Positions 36,685-48,022 of a stretch of 64,000 nt of DNA are shown here, one piece after another. A model generated the notes under the pieces. That model was not told where the DNA came from, ran no database searches, and saw nothing but the letters and a program-made list of their open reading frames with translations. Each line of letters opens with the position of its first letter. The stretch's first letter is position 1. The stretch is from Acanthochlamys bracteata (lineage: Eukaryota > Streptophyta > Magnoliopsida > Pandanales > Velloziaceae). Location of the stretch: positions 2,170,001 to 2,234,000 of the forward strand of contig CM034141.1 in NCBI GenBank assembly GCA_019914995.1. The letters run 5' to 3'. The position numbers and the translations under genes are program-made.

Positions 36685-38195
36685 GAGTGTATTTGGTTTC
36701 CCAGTACATAAAGAGAATGGGGGAAAGGGAAAACGTTTCTCACCCATGTTGTGTTTGGTTAACAAATTACTACTCAAGGGGAAGATAAGAAGGAAGAAAA
36801 AAGTTATTATTTATGCGTGGAACAATTATACCCGGAGTTTGGGTATAAAAGGGGAGAGCGTTTTGTTTCACATCTCTGCCCTCGGTCGATCTCTCAGCAC
36901 TAGCTTTTCGGCATCCTCGCTCTCGTTCTTCAACAGCAATCTATTTTCGTTCTCGTTCTTCGTCTGTCATGATTGCGACAGGTGGGCAAGATGCGATAGT
37001 AAGAGAGAGCAGGTGCTCGAGGGGCTAGGGGGCTTGAACTTAGCGTTGATGTCACACATGGCGTTGTTGAGCATAGCACCGAACCACCTATTTTCGTCGA
37101 GGTCCCTGAGGTGTTGGAAGAGGGCGATGGCACTTCTGAGGGGCTCGGAGTACAAGAAGTAGAGCAGGTCCGTCTCCTTCGACAACAAGGTGCTTCAAAA
37201 GGAGTTGAGGCAGGCAATGCAACTGTCGAGTGCATGGTTTATATCGGAGATGTGGGATTGGAGACCGTCGGGAGAAGCTGCTGCCTGATGATCGAAGGAG
37301 TGAACGACAAAGCCAAACTTGGCGAAGTGGATGGTGGTTAGTTGGATGAACCAATTGGACTCGCTAATGTAACTGTGGATAACCACCACGATGCCCAAAA
37401 TCTTCACATGCGGTAGGGGAGCCAGCTCTACGTGAAGTTTCTCATCCCACGAGCATTTATGAAGAAAGATGTGGTGTGCGAGATGCCATGCCACATGTAA
37501 AACTCTTTCCGAGACAAACGCTCGAATGGGCTTCGCTCATCGGCCTCCGCAACAGGGTGCACCATATTCTCCTCTCTTCCGGAAAGATCATTTCAATCCT
37601 CGATGGGTTTGTTAAGTCAAGCCAAGAACAGCTAACGGGACTAGTAATACAAGAACAAAAATACAATGCTAGGGTTGGTTTTCGAATCACCAGAAAGTAT
37701 TACGCCTTAATCATGGGCATGTCAAGTACAGTTAAATTCGTGATTGATATTCATTGGTTGATTTTACTGGCATTGATAGGACTGAGAAAAGAAATTCATA
37801 ACGTTTTGATTCTCACATCATATGCACCATTATCATTGGTATCAAGAAAATCAAAAAATTAGATTTTTTATAAACAATTAGAGAAGTAAACACGTATTCA
37901 ATAAGTCAAAAATGAGTTAAATTTACATGAATTTATAAGGCAAAAATAATCACAAATAAAATTGTGAACATAATTATTATAAAAACTTATCATAAGAGCA
38001 TTTCTATTTTTTTACTTATATTTTCTCTTTAACTAGTTTTTTCAATCCAAACACAATTTACCTTTAAACTTCTTTCTCTTTACCGATTGATCCAAACACC
38101 ATCAAATATTTATTATTTTCTTCTTTCTTCTTTCTTTTCTATCCCTATTTTCATTCTACTTTCTCCTCTTTATTATTATGCAATCCAAACACACC
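36685..38195. mobile_element. MULE-like element B carrying a hydrolase gene fragment (Pack-MULE candidate)
   Basis: The left end, from 36685 (GAGTGTATTTGGTTTCC, then ATAAAGAGAATGGGGG), and the right end, complement from 38195 (GGTGTGTTTGGATTGC, then ATAAAGAGGAGAAAG), are imperfect inverted repeats. The left end aligns with the right end of shell A over about 200 bp, including a TATAAAAGGGGAGAG segment. Between them lies a degraded alpha/beta-hydrolase fragment (36965-37565) and no transposase. No 9-bp duplication was identified. The right end stops 5 bp short of the next transposon. Confidence 0.5.
36965..37565 (-). pseudogene. Alpha/beta-hydrolase (monoacylglycerol lipase / caffeoylshikimate esterase-like) 5' gene fragment
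   Basis: From an ATG at 37565 the minus strand reads MVHPVAEADERSPF, then HTTSFFINARGM, then VVVIHSYISESNWFIQLT, FAKFGFVVHSFDHQ and DGLQSHISDIN. These are the N-terminal blocks of plant monoacylglycerol-lipase-like hydrolases. After a frameshift near 37190 it resumes with FLYSEPLRSAIAL and AMCDINAKFKPP, then similarity stops near 36970. Breaks: an in-frame TAG shortly after the FINARGM block, the frameshift, loss of the oxyanion HG (now HS), and replacement of the nucleophile serine of the GxSxG elbow (Pro in YSEPLRS). The C-terminal half, with the catalytic Asp and His, is absent. No intron is visible across about 600 bp. Non-functional; it lies inside MULE-like element B. Confidence 0.8.
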
Positions 38196-38200
38196 ATAAA

Positions 38201-39160
38201 TGACACAGTGTTATTTTTTTGTTTTATTTTTTTTTTAGTTTTGAATTCATTGATTTGAGTTAGTGATTTGTTTTGAATTCGTTTGATTTGTCTTTTTTTT
38301 CTTAGTTTTGAATTCTACGATTTTTTTTTTTTTGTGTTTTTTTTTTGTGTATTGGTTTTTCCTTGGTGTATTGGATTCTTTGATGTATTGGATAATTTTC
38401 ACGGTGTATTGGATTTTCTTATGTATTGGTTTTCTGTGGTGTATTGAGGTTTTTGGTGTATTGATTTATGGTATTGAAATTATTCTGATGAATGCTGGAT
38501 GTCGTTCGAACAATGCCGGATGTTGAGGCAATGATGAGGAAAAAAATTGAAAGATGTAGGATCTCTTAGACTCAGCAGTTGTTCTTTTTTTCTAACTCCA
38601 CACTGCCTCTCAAAGTGCACAGCAAGGCAGTAAGGATGGCTATATATCTGTATGTGGCAACCACTGCAGCTGCAATTAGAGAAGGCATGTAGTGAATGAG
38701 AGAGCAACTGATGGTGAAAACAGTCTTGGAACGGGTAGCTCTACAAAATCTCGATGATCGAGTGAAGACGAATCTGAGCCTCCCTCTTCTTTTCATATTT
38801 GTTTTGTTGTTGTGACTTGTTATTACATCTTTATATGTAAAAGTGATGGATGAATTACAAAAGTTGGATAGTTGCGTTATCTACTATCCCTGGATGGACA
38901 GATATCTTCAACGTATAATGTATGGATTGATCAGTTACCAGGTAGGAATGCCATGAATGTAAACCGAGAGCTTTTGTAAGCAGATAGCTCATGTAATTAC
39001 TGTGCAAGTACTATCACGTACAGTTACCAATATTCGATGTACAATTCAACGGAGATGTCAATGAAACTCCGTTCGATTATTTTTCTAAAATTTTTCTGTA
39101 ATCTTTCTTTATGTAAACTTTGAATTATTAATACAGCTATTTTATTTCTTACTCCACTCT
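38201..39160. repeat. Left long terminal inverted repeat of the MULE
   Basis: Pairs with 42258-43217. Positions 38335-38470 hold a run of GGTGTATTGG-like units spaced roughly 15-25 bp apart within T-rich DNA. The inner boundary is at CTTACTCCACTCT (39148-39160). Confidence 0.85.
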
Positions 39161-39508
39161 TTATATTTTTTCAACTGATTCACTATTAGTAATTTTTTTT
39201 CTTTGTCATTATCAACTTTAAAATAAGTTCTCATTAACACATTATGTTAATGAGAGTTTTATTTCTAAATCATCGGGGGAGCATACTTCGAGGTATACGA
39301 GCGATACAGTATTTCTCCCGCGCTAATTATTTTTTTCTGCGCTTACCATATTTGTTCCCGCTAAATTTTGTTCTCTTCTCTTTCTTCTTTATTTGTCTAA
39401 AACTTCATCCTTCTTCACTGCTACGGAGCATTCAACTACAAAATTTTAGTATTAGAAAACAAGTTCTATTCAGTTCTACAAATTTAGAAATATTCTCCAA
39501 CGATAACT

Positions 39509-41965
39509 GTGACTATGGCTGACTGTTCTATTGCTCCAATTCCAACCGACTGTTCTATTGCTCCAATTCCAAACGTAGTAATAGATAAGGAAAATTCACC
39601 GTATTTAGATATGCTTTTTCCAAGTCTCCAAGCTGCAAAAGAAACATACATAAATTATGGAAAAGCAAGTGGATTTAGTGTTGTTACTAAAAGTACGCAA
39701 AAAAGAAATTTAGATTCGGAAGAAGTTACTATCTGTGAAATGACATGCGAGCGCTTCGGAATTTTTAGAGATCATGACAAGAAAAGAATAACTGAGGTGC
39801 CTGAAGTAGAAGCAAATCAAAAAAGAAACAGAAATACAGTAAAATGCGGAGGCCCTATAAGAATGAAAGTGATAAAACAACGTATTGGTTTGTGAAAAGT
39901 GGTGAAATATAATAACAACCACAATCATGGACTCGTTAGTCCTGCAAAAAGAATGCGTATGTCTGTCTGTAAAAGTATGCATGTTGCAGTTAAGATGTTA
40001 GTTGATTCATTTCGTGATGAAGGTATACCTGTAAATAAAGTTACAGATATATTTGATGGTCCACAGTATGGTTTTGATGATAGAGATTGTTGGAATCATT
40101 TAGGACCTACAAAGGAGTACAAAAAATCTGTCACAGGAGATGCCACCGCAGCGCTTGATTTTTTTAAAAATAAAAGCTTAGAAGATCCAAACTTTTTCTA
40201 TGCAATACAGATGGATAGCGAAGTAAGGGCAGTAAATTTTTTTTGGATAGATGGTCGATCACGTCTACAGTTTCAGTACTTTGGCGATGTAATATTTTTT
40301 GATACAACATATCGTAAGAATGTTTATGAAATGCCATTTGCGCCATTTACAGGAGTTAATCATCATATGCAGTCGATTCAGTTTGGTTGCGCCTTACTTT
40401 TGGATGAGACAGAATTTTGAGACTTGGCTTGCTGCTATGGGTGGGCGTGCCCCATTTTCTATCATCACAGATCAAGACAGAGCTATGACTATAGCGGTTG
40501 AGAAGATATTTCTAAACACCCGGCACCGCTTTTGTTTATGGCATGTGATGAAAAATTTCCTGAAAAATTGTCTCATATTTATTTCAAAAAGTCACGGTTC
40601 AAGAAAGATTTCAAAATGTGTATTAGAGACACCTATATTCCTAGTGTTTTCGAAGCAAGATGGAAGGAATTGGTATGTACTCACAACTTGCAGGACAATG
40701 ACAAGCTTCGAGGAATGTATGAAATTAGAAAAAAGTGGGTTCCAGTTTATCACTTGGACACTTTTTATGCTGGTATGAACACTACAGGACGCTCTGAAGG
40801 TATGAACTCTGTTTATAGTAATGCTTTCCATTCAACGACAACTCTTCGAGAGTTTGTTTTGAAGAACGAAAAGTGTTTAGCTAAAATTGTTGAAAAGGAA
40901 AAACAAGAAGATTATATTAGTGAACATTCTAATCGCATTGTCGATAGTCATGCCTTTCTTCTGAAGAATACAGCAGATGTGTACACAAGAAATGTGTACG
41001 ATAAGTTCAAAAAAGAATTTGATAAAGCTCTCACCGAGTATGTTCTGTTCGATGATGAAAAGAAAAGTGATGGCTATACTGCATATATTTATAAGTCTCG
41101 ACTGCATAGTGATGAGCGTGCGTGGAAAGTGAAGTTCAACCATGCCACAAGAGAAGGTTATTGTGAATGCAAACTATTTGAGTTTGTAGGAATTCCTTGT
41201 GGTCACCTTGTAAAAGTTTTTTTGTCTCGTGACATGGAAAAAATACCTAATCATTTCATCTTGAAAAGGTGGATGAAAGGAGCTAATAAATATAGAGTTG
41301 AATATGATTGTGGTGTTGTGCAAGGACATGAGAATTCTCATCTACTGAGAACTACCCAACTATTAAAGATTTCTAATCAATTATCTTATGAAGCTGGTGA
41401 AGCAGATGAGACTTTTCAATTGATGTTGGACGCATTACAAGAATTGTCGTTACGGATCAAAGAAATAAGAAAAACTAAAGAGATGCAACAGATGCATTCA
41501 TGTACCGCTAATGAGACTTTACAAGAGGCAGTTAATGCATCTCAAATTCTACTCTTGAATCCCCACATCTCGCAAACTAAGGGAAGAAAAAAAGAAGCAA
41601 AAATTTCATTTCCAGTCGGAAAAAGAATAAAAAGTGGCTTGGAAAAATCCATTGCAAAAAACAGAGCAAAGACACAGAGGAGATGTACTTGTTGTAACAA
41701 GTTTGGCGTTAGACATGACAAACGAAATTATTCTGAAAATCCAAACAGAAAGAAGAATATGAGTAAGTACAATAATTACTTAATTTGGTTCATAATATAG
41801 TAACTCTATTTTTGTAATTTAGTGTTGATATTTGGTTAATTTTTTTATTTGATAGTTATTGATGAAGATGATTACGAAGATGAAGATAATAATCAAAACT
41901 CTATAGGTACAGATGAAGACGATGATAATATTGATGAAGTCTTAATTGGGTTTTCTTCTCACTGA
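39509..41965 (+). pseudogene. MULE transposase of the FAR1/FHY3 type, inactivated
   Basis: Domains in order: FAR1 DNA-binding region (about 39600-39945; Cys pair ICEMTCERFG, ending in NHNHG); MULE transposase core (about 40280-40850) with VIFFDTTYRKN and PFSIITDQDRAM supplying the first two catalytic acids and an SEGMNS block further on; SWIM zinc finger at about 41160-41215 (CECKLFEFVGIPCGHLVKVF); and a C-terminal knuckle-like CTCCNKFGVRHD whose last Cys is Tyr. A last exon (41856-41965) after a GT-AG intron (41763-41855) encodes an acidic tail. Breaks: TGA at 39893 where the family has Trp; a small deletion and frame change near 40415; a one-base loss in an A run near 40550. The rest stays open, so decay is recent. 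The flanking inverted repeats show this is a transposon gene, not a host FAR1 gene. Confidence 0.9.
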
Positions 41966-42257
41966 TAAGAGTGGTGTTGTTTCCTGGTAACAGAGAAGAA
42001 CTCGGCATTCTATAGTGGACTGTATAAGCTAATATATCGTTACTGTTTTGTTGTTTTGTATACTTTAGTTTAACTTGTTTAATTGCAATACGATGTTATA
42101 TAAACTAATATATTGTTACTGTTTTTGTATAATTTAGTTAACTTATTTAATTGTAATATTTTGTTGGGTCTTAAACAGTCTTCATCCAAATACGTCAACA
42201 GACAGAATATTAGAATATTTAGGGAGAAAAAAAAGTATGAGAATAAAAGAGTGGATC

Positions 42258-43217
42258 AGAGTGGAGTAAGAAATAAAACAGCTCTATTAATAATTCAAAG
42301 TTTACATAAAGAAAGATTACAGAAAAATTTTAGAAGAATAATCGAACGGAGTTTCATTGACATCTCCGTTGAATTGTACATCGAACATTGATAACTGTAC
42401 GTGATAGTACTTGCACAGTAATTACATGAGCTATCTGCTTATAAAAGCTCTCTGTTTACATTCATGGCATTCCTACCTGGTAACTGATCAATCCATACAT
42501 TATACGTTGAAGATATCTGTCCATCCAGGGATAGTAGAGAACGCAACCATCCAACTTTTGTAATTCATCCATCACTTTTACATATAAAGATGTAATAACA
42601 AGTCACAACAACAAAACAGATATGAAAAGAAAAGGGAGGCTCAGATTCGTCTTCACTCGATCATCGAGATTTTGTAGAGCTACCCGTTCCAAGACTGTTT
42701 TCACCATCAGTTGCTCTCTCATTCACTACATGCCTTCTCTAATTGCAGCTGCAGTGGTTGCCACATACAGAGATATGGCCATCCTTACTGCTTTGCTGTG
42801 CACTTTGAGAGGCAGTGTGGAGTTAGAAAAAAAGAACAACTGTTGAGTCTAAGAGATCCTACATCTTTCAATTTTTTTTCTCATCATTGCCTCAACATCC
42901 GGCATTGTTCGAACGACATCCAGCATTCATCAGAATAATTTTAATACCATAAATCAATACACCAAAAACCTCAATACACCACAGAAAACCAATACATAAG
43001 AAAATCCAATACACCGTGAAAATTACCAATATATCAAAGAATCCAATACACCAAGGAAAAACCAATACACAAAAAAAAAACACAGAAAAAAAAAATTGTA
43101 GATTTCAAAACTAAGAAAAAAAAAAGACAAATCAAACGAATTCAAAACAAATCACTAACTCAAATCAATGAATTCAAAACTAAAAAAAAAATAAAACAAA
43201 AAAATAACACTGTGTCA
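42258..43217. repeat. Right long terminal inverted repeat of the MULE
   Basis: Complement of 38201-39160, with the same inner boundary sequence (AGAGTGGAGTAAG at 42258-42270) and the mirrored CCAATACACC run at about 42955-43075. A few substitutions distinguish the two ends. Confidence 0.85.
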
Positions 43218-43249
43218 AAATTTCGAATCCGCAATGAGTGGCCATCGGC

Positions 43250-43625
43250 AAAGATCGCGTGATCGATCGCCGTCGGCCATGAGTGGCTAAGCTGCTGTCG
43301 ACAAAAACCGCCGTAAGCCATAACTAGCTAGCTGCCGCCGATAAAAATCGCCGTCTGCCATGACTAACTGCCGAGAGGACACGGGACAGACAAGCCATGA
43401 GAGATCGCTGTGAGTGGCTGATGTGAGCAGACAGGAGAGATCGCCGTGAGCTGCTGGCAGAAAAAATCGCCGTCGGCCATGACTGGCTGCCGACCGCACA
43501 CGGAAGAGATCGCGGAAGAGATCGCAATCAATGGCTGCAGAGAGCACAGAAGAGAGATCGCGCCGAGAGATAAGCTATTGCCGGGTGAGATCGCCGTCGG
43601 CCACTCACGGACGATAGTGGCTGTC
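43250..43625. repeat. GC-rich degenerate minisatellite
   Basis: Repeated units built on ATCGCCGTCGGCCATGACTGG followed by CTGCCGA, with copies starting near 43269, 43310, 43349, 43440, 43467 and 43591. Unit spacing is irregular (roughly 35-90 bp) and units are degenerate. It stands out sharply from the AT-rich surroundings and begins right after the MULE end. Open frames on both strands here are by-products of the repeat. Confidence 0.6.
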
Positions 43626-43997
43626 AAGAGCACGAGAAAAAAAAATGAAATACATCTCATCTGCAAAAGAAACGAATGAGTTTAGTTAATAAGGAAACAA
43701 GTTAATTAAAAAAAGAATTTGATTAACATAAGCCAAATTAATTAGTAGTAATGAAAATTAACAAAACCAAAAGAGGAGAGAGAGTTCGTAAGGTGTCAGG
43801 AAGGTACATGCCGATTCAGTGAGATATCGGTCCAAAACGCAAAATTTTGGACGAACAAAAAATACACAAACCGAGCGCGTGGGATGAGATAAATAAAAAA
43901 TGTTAACTGCTCGAGATGTTTACATGTAGTAGAGTGTCCCAGAGTGCCCGAGAAGAGGGAGTGCCCGTATCCCTCCCTATACATATATATATATATA

Positions 43998-44702
43998 TGT
44001 AGGATCGGGTCCCCACACTAAAAGAATTGGCCAACCTCTTAGGGATTAGCATCTCCCACTTATAAGCACATACCCATTCCAATTTCTTAGCCAACGTGGG
44101 ACTATTAAAGCAAAAATGTTGTTCCACACAAGCTAGGGTTCACTGGCCCAACCCAAAGTCGAAAGAAATTGCCCACCTCCAAGCTTAGCTAGCCCGCTTT
44201 TTACTTTAAGACTAGCCTGCCCCCTCCGCTTACTAACCCGACTCCTAGCCCACCATGCTAGTCCGCTTTTCATTCGGCTCATCAAGCCCTACACGCTACT
44301 AACCCGAGCCTAGCCTAACTTGAGGCCCAACAATCTCCTAAAGAACACGGGTGGCTTCACCCCACCGCCTGATACCACTTGTTGGATCGGCCCCCACACT
44401 AAAGATTGGCTAACCTCTTAGAGGTTAAGATTCCCACTTATAAGACATACCCATTCCAAATTTTAGTCAATGTGGGACTATTAAGAGGTGTAATGTTAGT
44501 TCACTCAAACAGTGGTCCACTTGCCCAACCCAAAGCGAAATTCTTTACCACCTCCAAATTACTTAACTTTTTTTGGCAGGCAATTGTGCAGCTCCTCCAC
44601 ATTAACCCGGCCCTAGCCCACCATGCTAGTCCGTCTTTCACTCGGGCTCATCAAGCCCTACACGCTACTAACCCGAGCCTAGCCTAACTTGGAGGCCCAA
44701 CA
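43998..44702 (-). mobile_element. TRIM (terminal-repeat retrotransposon in miniature), complete
   Basis: Two direct repeats, 43998-44332 and 44380-44702, each TG...CA (TGTTGGATCGG at one tip, GGCCCAACA at the other). On the minus strand the 47-bp core starts TGGTATCAGGC just inside the first LTR, a match to the primer-binding site complementary to initiator tRNA-Met (TGGTATCAGAGC), and ends TTTAGGAGAT just before the second LTR, a short polypurine-like tract. Flanks are ATATA on both sides (43993-43997 and 44703-44707), the 5-bp duplication, although inside an AT repeat. It encodes nothing. Confidence 0.85.
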
Positions 44703-44869
44703 ATATATATGAAAAAATTATGATAAGCAAGCTAAAACGTCTCCTAACTACTAGCTCCTAATTCCACTAGCTAATAGATTATCTAATGAACTCTATATGT
44801 AATATAATGATACCGTATTTTGATCTCGTTAAGTGTTGATAAATTCTCTGCCGGCAATTTGGATTGTTT

Positions 44870-45075
44870 CAAGTTCTTATAAAACATATTTTTTAAAATA
44901 AAAAATATTTTTATCTTATTTAAAAAATAAAATTTATTTTTTATTTTAAAATAATATAAATAAGTAATAATAAAATTTTATAATATAAAATTTTTATATA
45001 TTTTTTAAAATGAATAAATTTTATAAATATTATAAAAATTTATTTAATAATAAAATTAAAATACTTATCTTCAGT
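44870..45075. repeat. MITE-like AT-rich element
   Basis: Shares the A/T core of the other MITEs (AATAATATAAATAAGTAATAA, then TTTTTTAAAATGAATAAATTTT). The ends are unclear. Confidence 0.4.
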
Positions 45076-45534
45076 TGCTCCAACGACGACTACAGTAAAA
45101 AACAATCAAAACAAAGTACCTAATGTCAAATTCAAGCCCTGTGTTGTTGTATGACGATATGGGAAAACTTCATGACAACAAATTCTAAAATTTTTTGTTC
45201 ATAGGCTTTGGAACGGAAGTCTCTAGTTAATTCGAGTAGCTAGTAATCTTGAGACGACGAAAGCTCAAGTAACGCAAAATATAAAATATGAAATAACAAA
45301 TTCCAAGCTCATACACCAATAGCCAGAAAACTTGCTCGTGCAACAGCGATGCTATTAATTAGTTTGCCCAAATTATAAAGAAATATTCTTAATTTATTAA
45401 CTAGTCTTGCAATGCATGTTTGCTTTCATTGATTGGATGAGATGGGTTCCGTTTTAGTTTCCCAACCAAGCGTTATACATACATGTAATAATCTAACGTC
45501 CCCAACAAGATTCCAACTACAACAAGACCGGAGC

Positions 45535-45715
45535 ATTTAGAAATATTTATAAGATAAAATTTTTATAAATTAAAAAATATCTTTATTTTTTAAAAATAAG
45601 TTTAATTTTTTATAGTTTTTAAAATTTTAAATAAAATTTTTAAATATTTATAAAATACGTGTTGAAAAAAATAAAATAAAAAATTGCATTTTAAAAATGT
45701 GATTCCAAACGCCTC
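45535..45715. repeat. Truncated MITE
   Basis: The right end, TGATTCCAAACGCCTCC, followed by TAA, is a clear family terminus (complement GGAGGCGTTTGGAATCA). The left part starts near GGAGCATTTAGAAAT and lacks much of the core. Confidence 0.5.
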
Positions 45716-45728
45716 CTAAAAGCTCTTA

Positions 45729-45968
45729 GGAGCCGTTTGAAATTATTTTTAAAATAAAATTTTCTTATAAAAAAATAAATTTATTTTTTTAAAAAATAAA
45801 TTTTATTTTGAACTAAAAAATAATAAAATTAAGTAATAAAAAGATTTTATAATGTATAACTTTTTTATATATTTTTTAAAATTTAAATAAATTTTATAAA
45901 TATTTATAAAAAAATATATTAAAAAAATTAAAAAACAATTTTTTTGAAAAGTTTTTCCAGACTGCCTC
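45729..45968. repeat. MITE with TTA target-site duplication
   Basis: Flanked by TTA at 45726-45728 and at 45969-45971. It starts GGAGCCGTTTGAAATT and ends TTTTCCAGACTGCCTC (complement GAGGCAGTCTGGAAAA). The 240-bp length, AT core and TTA flanks suggest a Tourist/PIF-Harbinger-type MITE. Confidence 0.65.
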
Positions 45969-46886
45969 TTAAACCTTTTGCAATTTGTTTTTCAACTTCT
46001 CATCCATCACTACAGCACCACATGAAACATGGATAGCGAAGAGGTTTTATGTTTATGAAATAGCTTTATTTTGTAATCAAGAACAATTTTTTTTTGTGAA
46101 TTTTTAATGTAATACATAAATCTAAAGATACTGCATGATATATGATAATATGATATCAATAAAACACTTTAGAAAGAAGAAGTAGATCAAAATTAATTTG
46201 ATTCACGATAGTATAAAGGATTTAAATGAATTAAATCTTTCGCCGCATTCCGTACATAAGTGAATGGAATGAGAAAAAAGAAATCTAATAGTTTATTCTA
46301 TTCAAGTGGGATAAAAAGTTAGTTTAATGTTGTTATTTTTTTTATGATAGTCTAACTATAAAATTTTTAATATGCTTACTTGTTCCATTATATCAAGTAT
46401 GCATAATCTTCTTAAAATATTATGAAAGTAGATAAAATTACAAGGACCATTACGATCATGGATGTTAAAAAATTCTGTATTCGTATTAGCACCTTTACCA
46501 ACCAGCATGAAAAACAGTCCCTGAAATTAGCAACTTCAACACCAAGAAGATTTACATTAGTCCTCTTTTATTTTGTTAATTTCTATTGATCATAAACTCT
46601 TATTGACATGAAAAATTTTCCCATTTCTTTGTTAATTTACATTAGATTATGGAGACATTACATTTTTTCAGATACTTATCATTTCAAATAAATATTTTAT
46701 ATTGAAAAAAATAGTTTACAATATATAATTTTTAAATTTCAAAATATATATCGTAATATTTTTACATACATAATTTTGAATTTAAAAATAAAAAATTAAC
46801 TTATTTTTAAACTATTTAAAAAATATTTTTTATTTTAAAAAATCTGATTGGCAGGGAATTAAAGTAATTAAATGGCATCTACAGCA

Positions 46887-47685
46887 TAGTTGTAAGAATC
46901 GGATCGGACATCAAATCGAAAAACTGTCCGGGTCACGATTTTTGGGTTGACTCTTCGGGTCAACCGATCAAACCGTCGGATCAATAATATTAAAGCATTT
47001 TTAACTAATAATAATAATAATTACAATGAGAAATTTACTACTAGTGATACTACTAATAATAATAGCAACAACAATCATAGCAAAAAATTAAAATATTTTT
47101 ATTATAGCATTACTATCAACAACAACAGCAATAATAATCACAGCAAAAATTAAAATATTACCACAATGGCATTGCCACCACCAATAACAATAATAATAAT
47201 TAAAATTTATAATGAGAAATATTTAAATAAATTAGAAGATTAGAAAAAAATAAGCTCATAAAATAGAGAAATCATAAAAGAGATATAACTAACTTTTTTA
47301 GGTATACATATTTGAGTCTAAATATTTTACAATATAAAAATTTAAAATCACTAATAATTGATATTTACAAATAAAATATAAATAATTATATTTTTGTATT
47401 ATAATATCCAAATGCAAAATCTAAACTACATATTATGTTTCAACATAGGTATTTTTGTATTATATATATCATCAATTTAAATTTTTTTAATTATTAAAAA
47501 AAAATTTTAGTTAATTTTTTAAAAAATTTTTAACACGGTTTGATCCGGATGGACGAGTCGACCGGATTGAAACGGATCAAATGGGTCGAAACGGGTCGAT
47601 TATAATAAACAATTTTTTTGCAAATTCGGACCGATTTACCGTACGGATCGATGGATTCTAGGTCGGTCCGGATCTGACAATTATT
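46887..47685. mobile_element. hAT-like element of a second family with AAT-repeat interior
   Basis: The left end TAGTTGTAAGAATCGGATCGG aligns with the complement of the right end, TAGAATAATTGTCAGATCCGG. Flanking octamers CTACAGCA and CTACAGTT match at 6 of 8. GGATCAA, CGGATCG and GGTCGA words sit near both ends. The interior (46980-47210) holds AAT/CAA trinucleotide runs, which make Asn-rich but meaningless open frames. Confidence 0.5.
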
Positions 47686-48022
47686 CTACAGTTTTAATAA
47701 TTTTACAAAAATAATTGAACATGACCTTAAGCTAAAATTGAATCAGTTTGGTCGTCATCTGACTCAAGCTTTACTATTGGATGATAACACTTTTAAGAAG
47801 TCAGAGCCAACAAAAAAAAAAAAGGAAATCAACTCTTTTTCCCTAATTAAGAAACACCAAAACCTTCTCTGTTTGTTCGTTTGTTTCTTAGTTGCTAATA
47901 ATAGGCGACTTAAAAAACAAAGCAACAAATAGCTGGCTCATATGATATGTTCTTTACTTTTTAGGTAATTAAAAATTTATAAACTTTACATTCCTTTTTT
48001 TCTTACTTCTATTCCTATTGGT

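Larger units (their letters stand above)
38201..43217 (+). mobile_element. Full-length Mutator-like element (MULE) with 960-bp inverted repeats
   Basis: Starts TGACACAGTGTTATT and ends AATAACACTGTGTCA. The inverted repeats extend through 38201-39160 and 42258-43217, each 960 bp and very similar, which suggests a fairly recent insertion. Between them lies one FAR1/MULE transposase gene reading left to right, with an intact intron and stop but broken by three lesions. The two 74-75 residue open frames present in both ends are mirror copies of repeat sequence. I could not match a 9-bp target-site duplication (left flank CACCATAAA, right flank AAATTTCGA). Confidence 0.88.

Noticed and set aside
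38572..38796. Duplicate 74-residue frames at 38572-38796 (-) and 42622-42846 (+)
   Set aside because: They are mirror copies within the MULE terminal inverted repeats, so their shared openness follows from the duplication and not from coding constraint.
39509..41965. Host FAR1/FHY3-related transcription factor
   Set aside because: The domain order fits, but the gene is centred between 960-bp inverted repeats and is broken, so it is a transposon gene.
43287..43547. Arg/Ser-rich open frames on both strands
   Set aside because: Produced by the GC-rich minisatellite; several overlapping frames are equally open.
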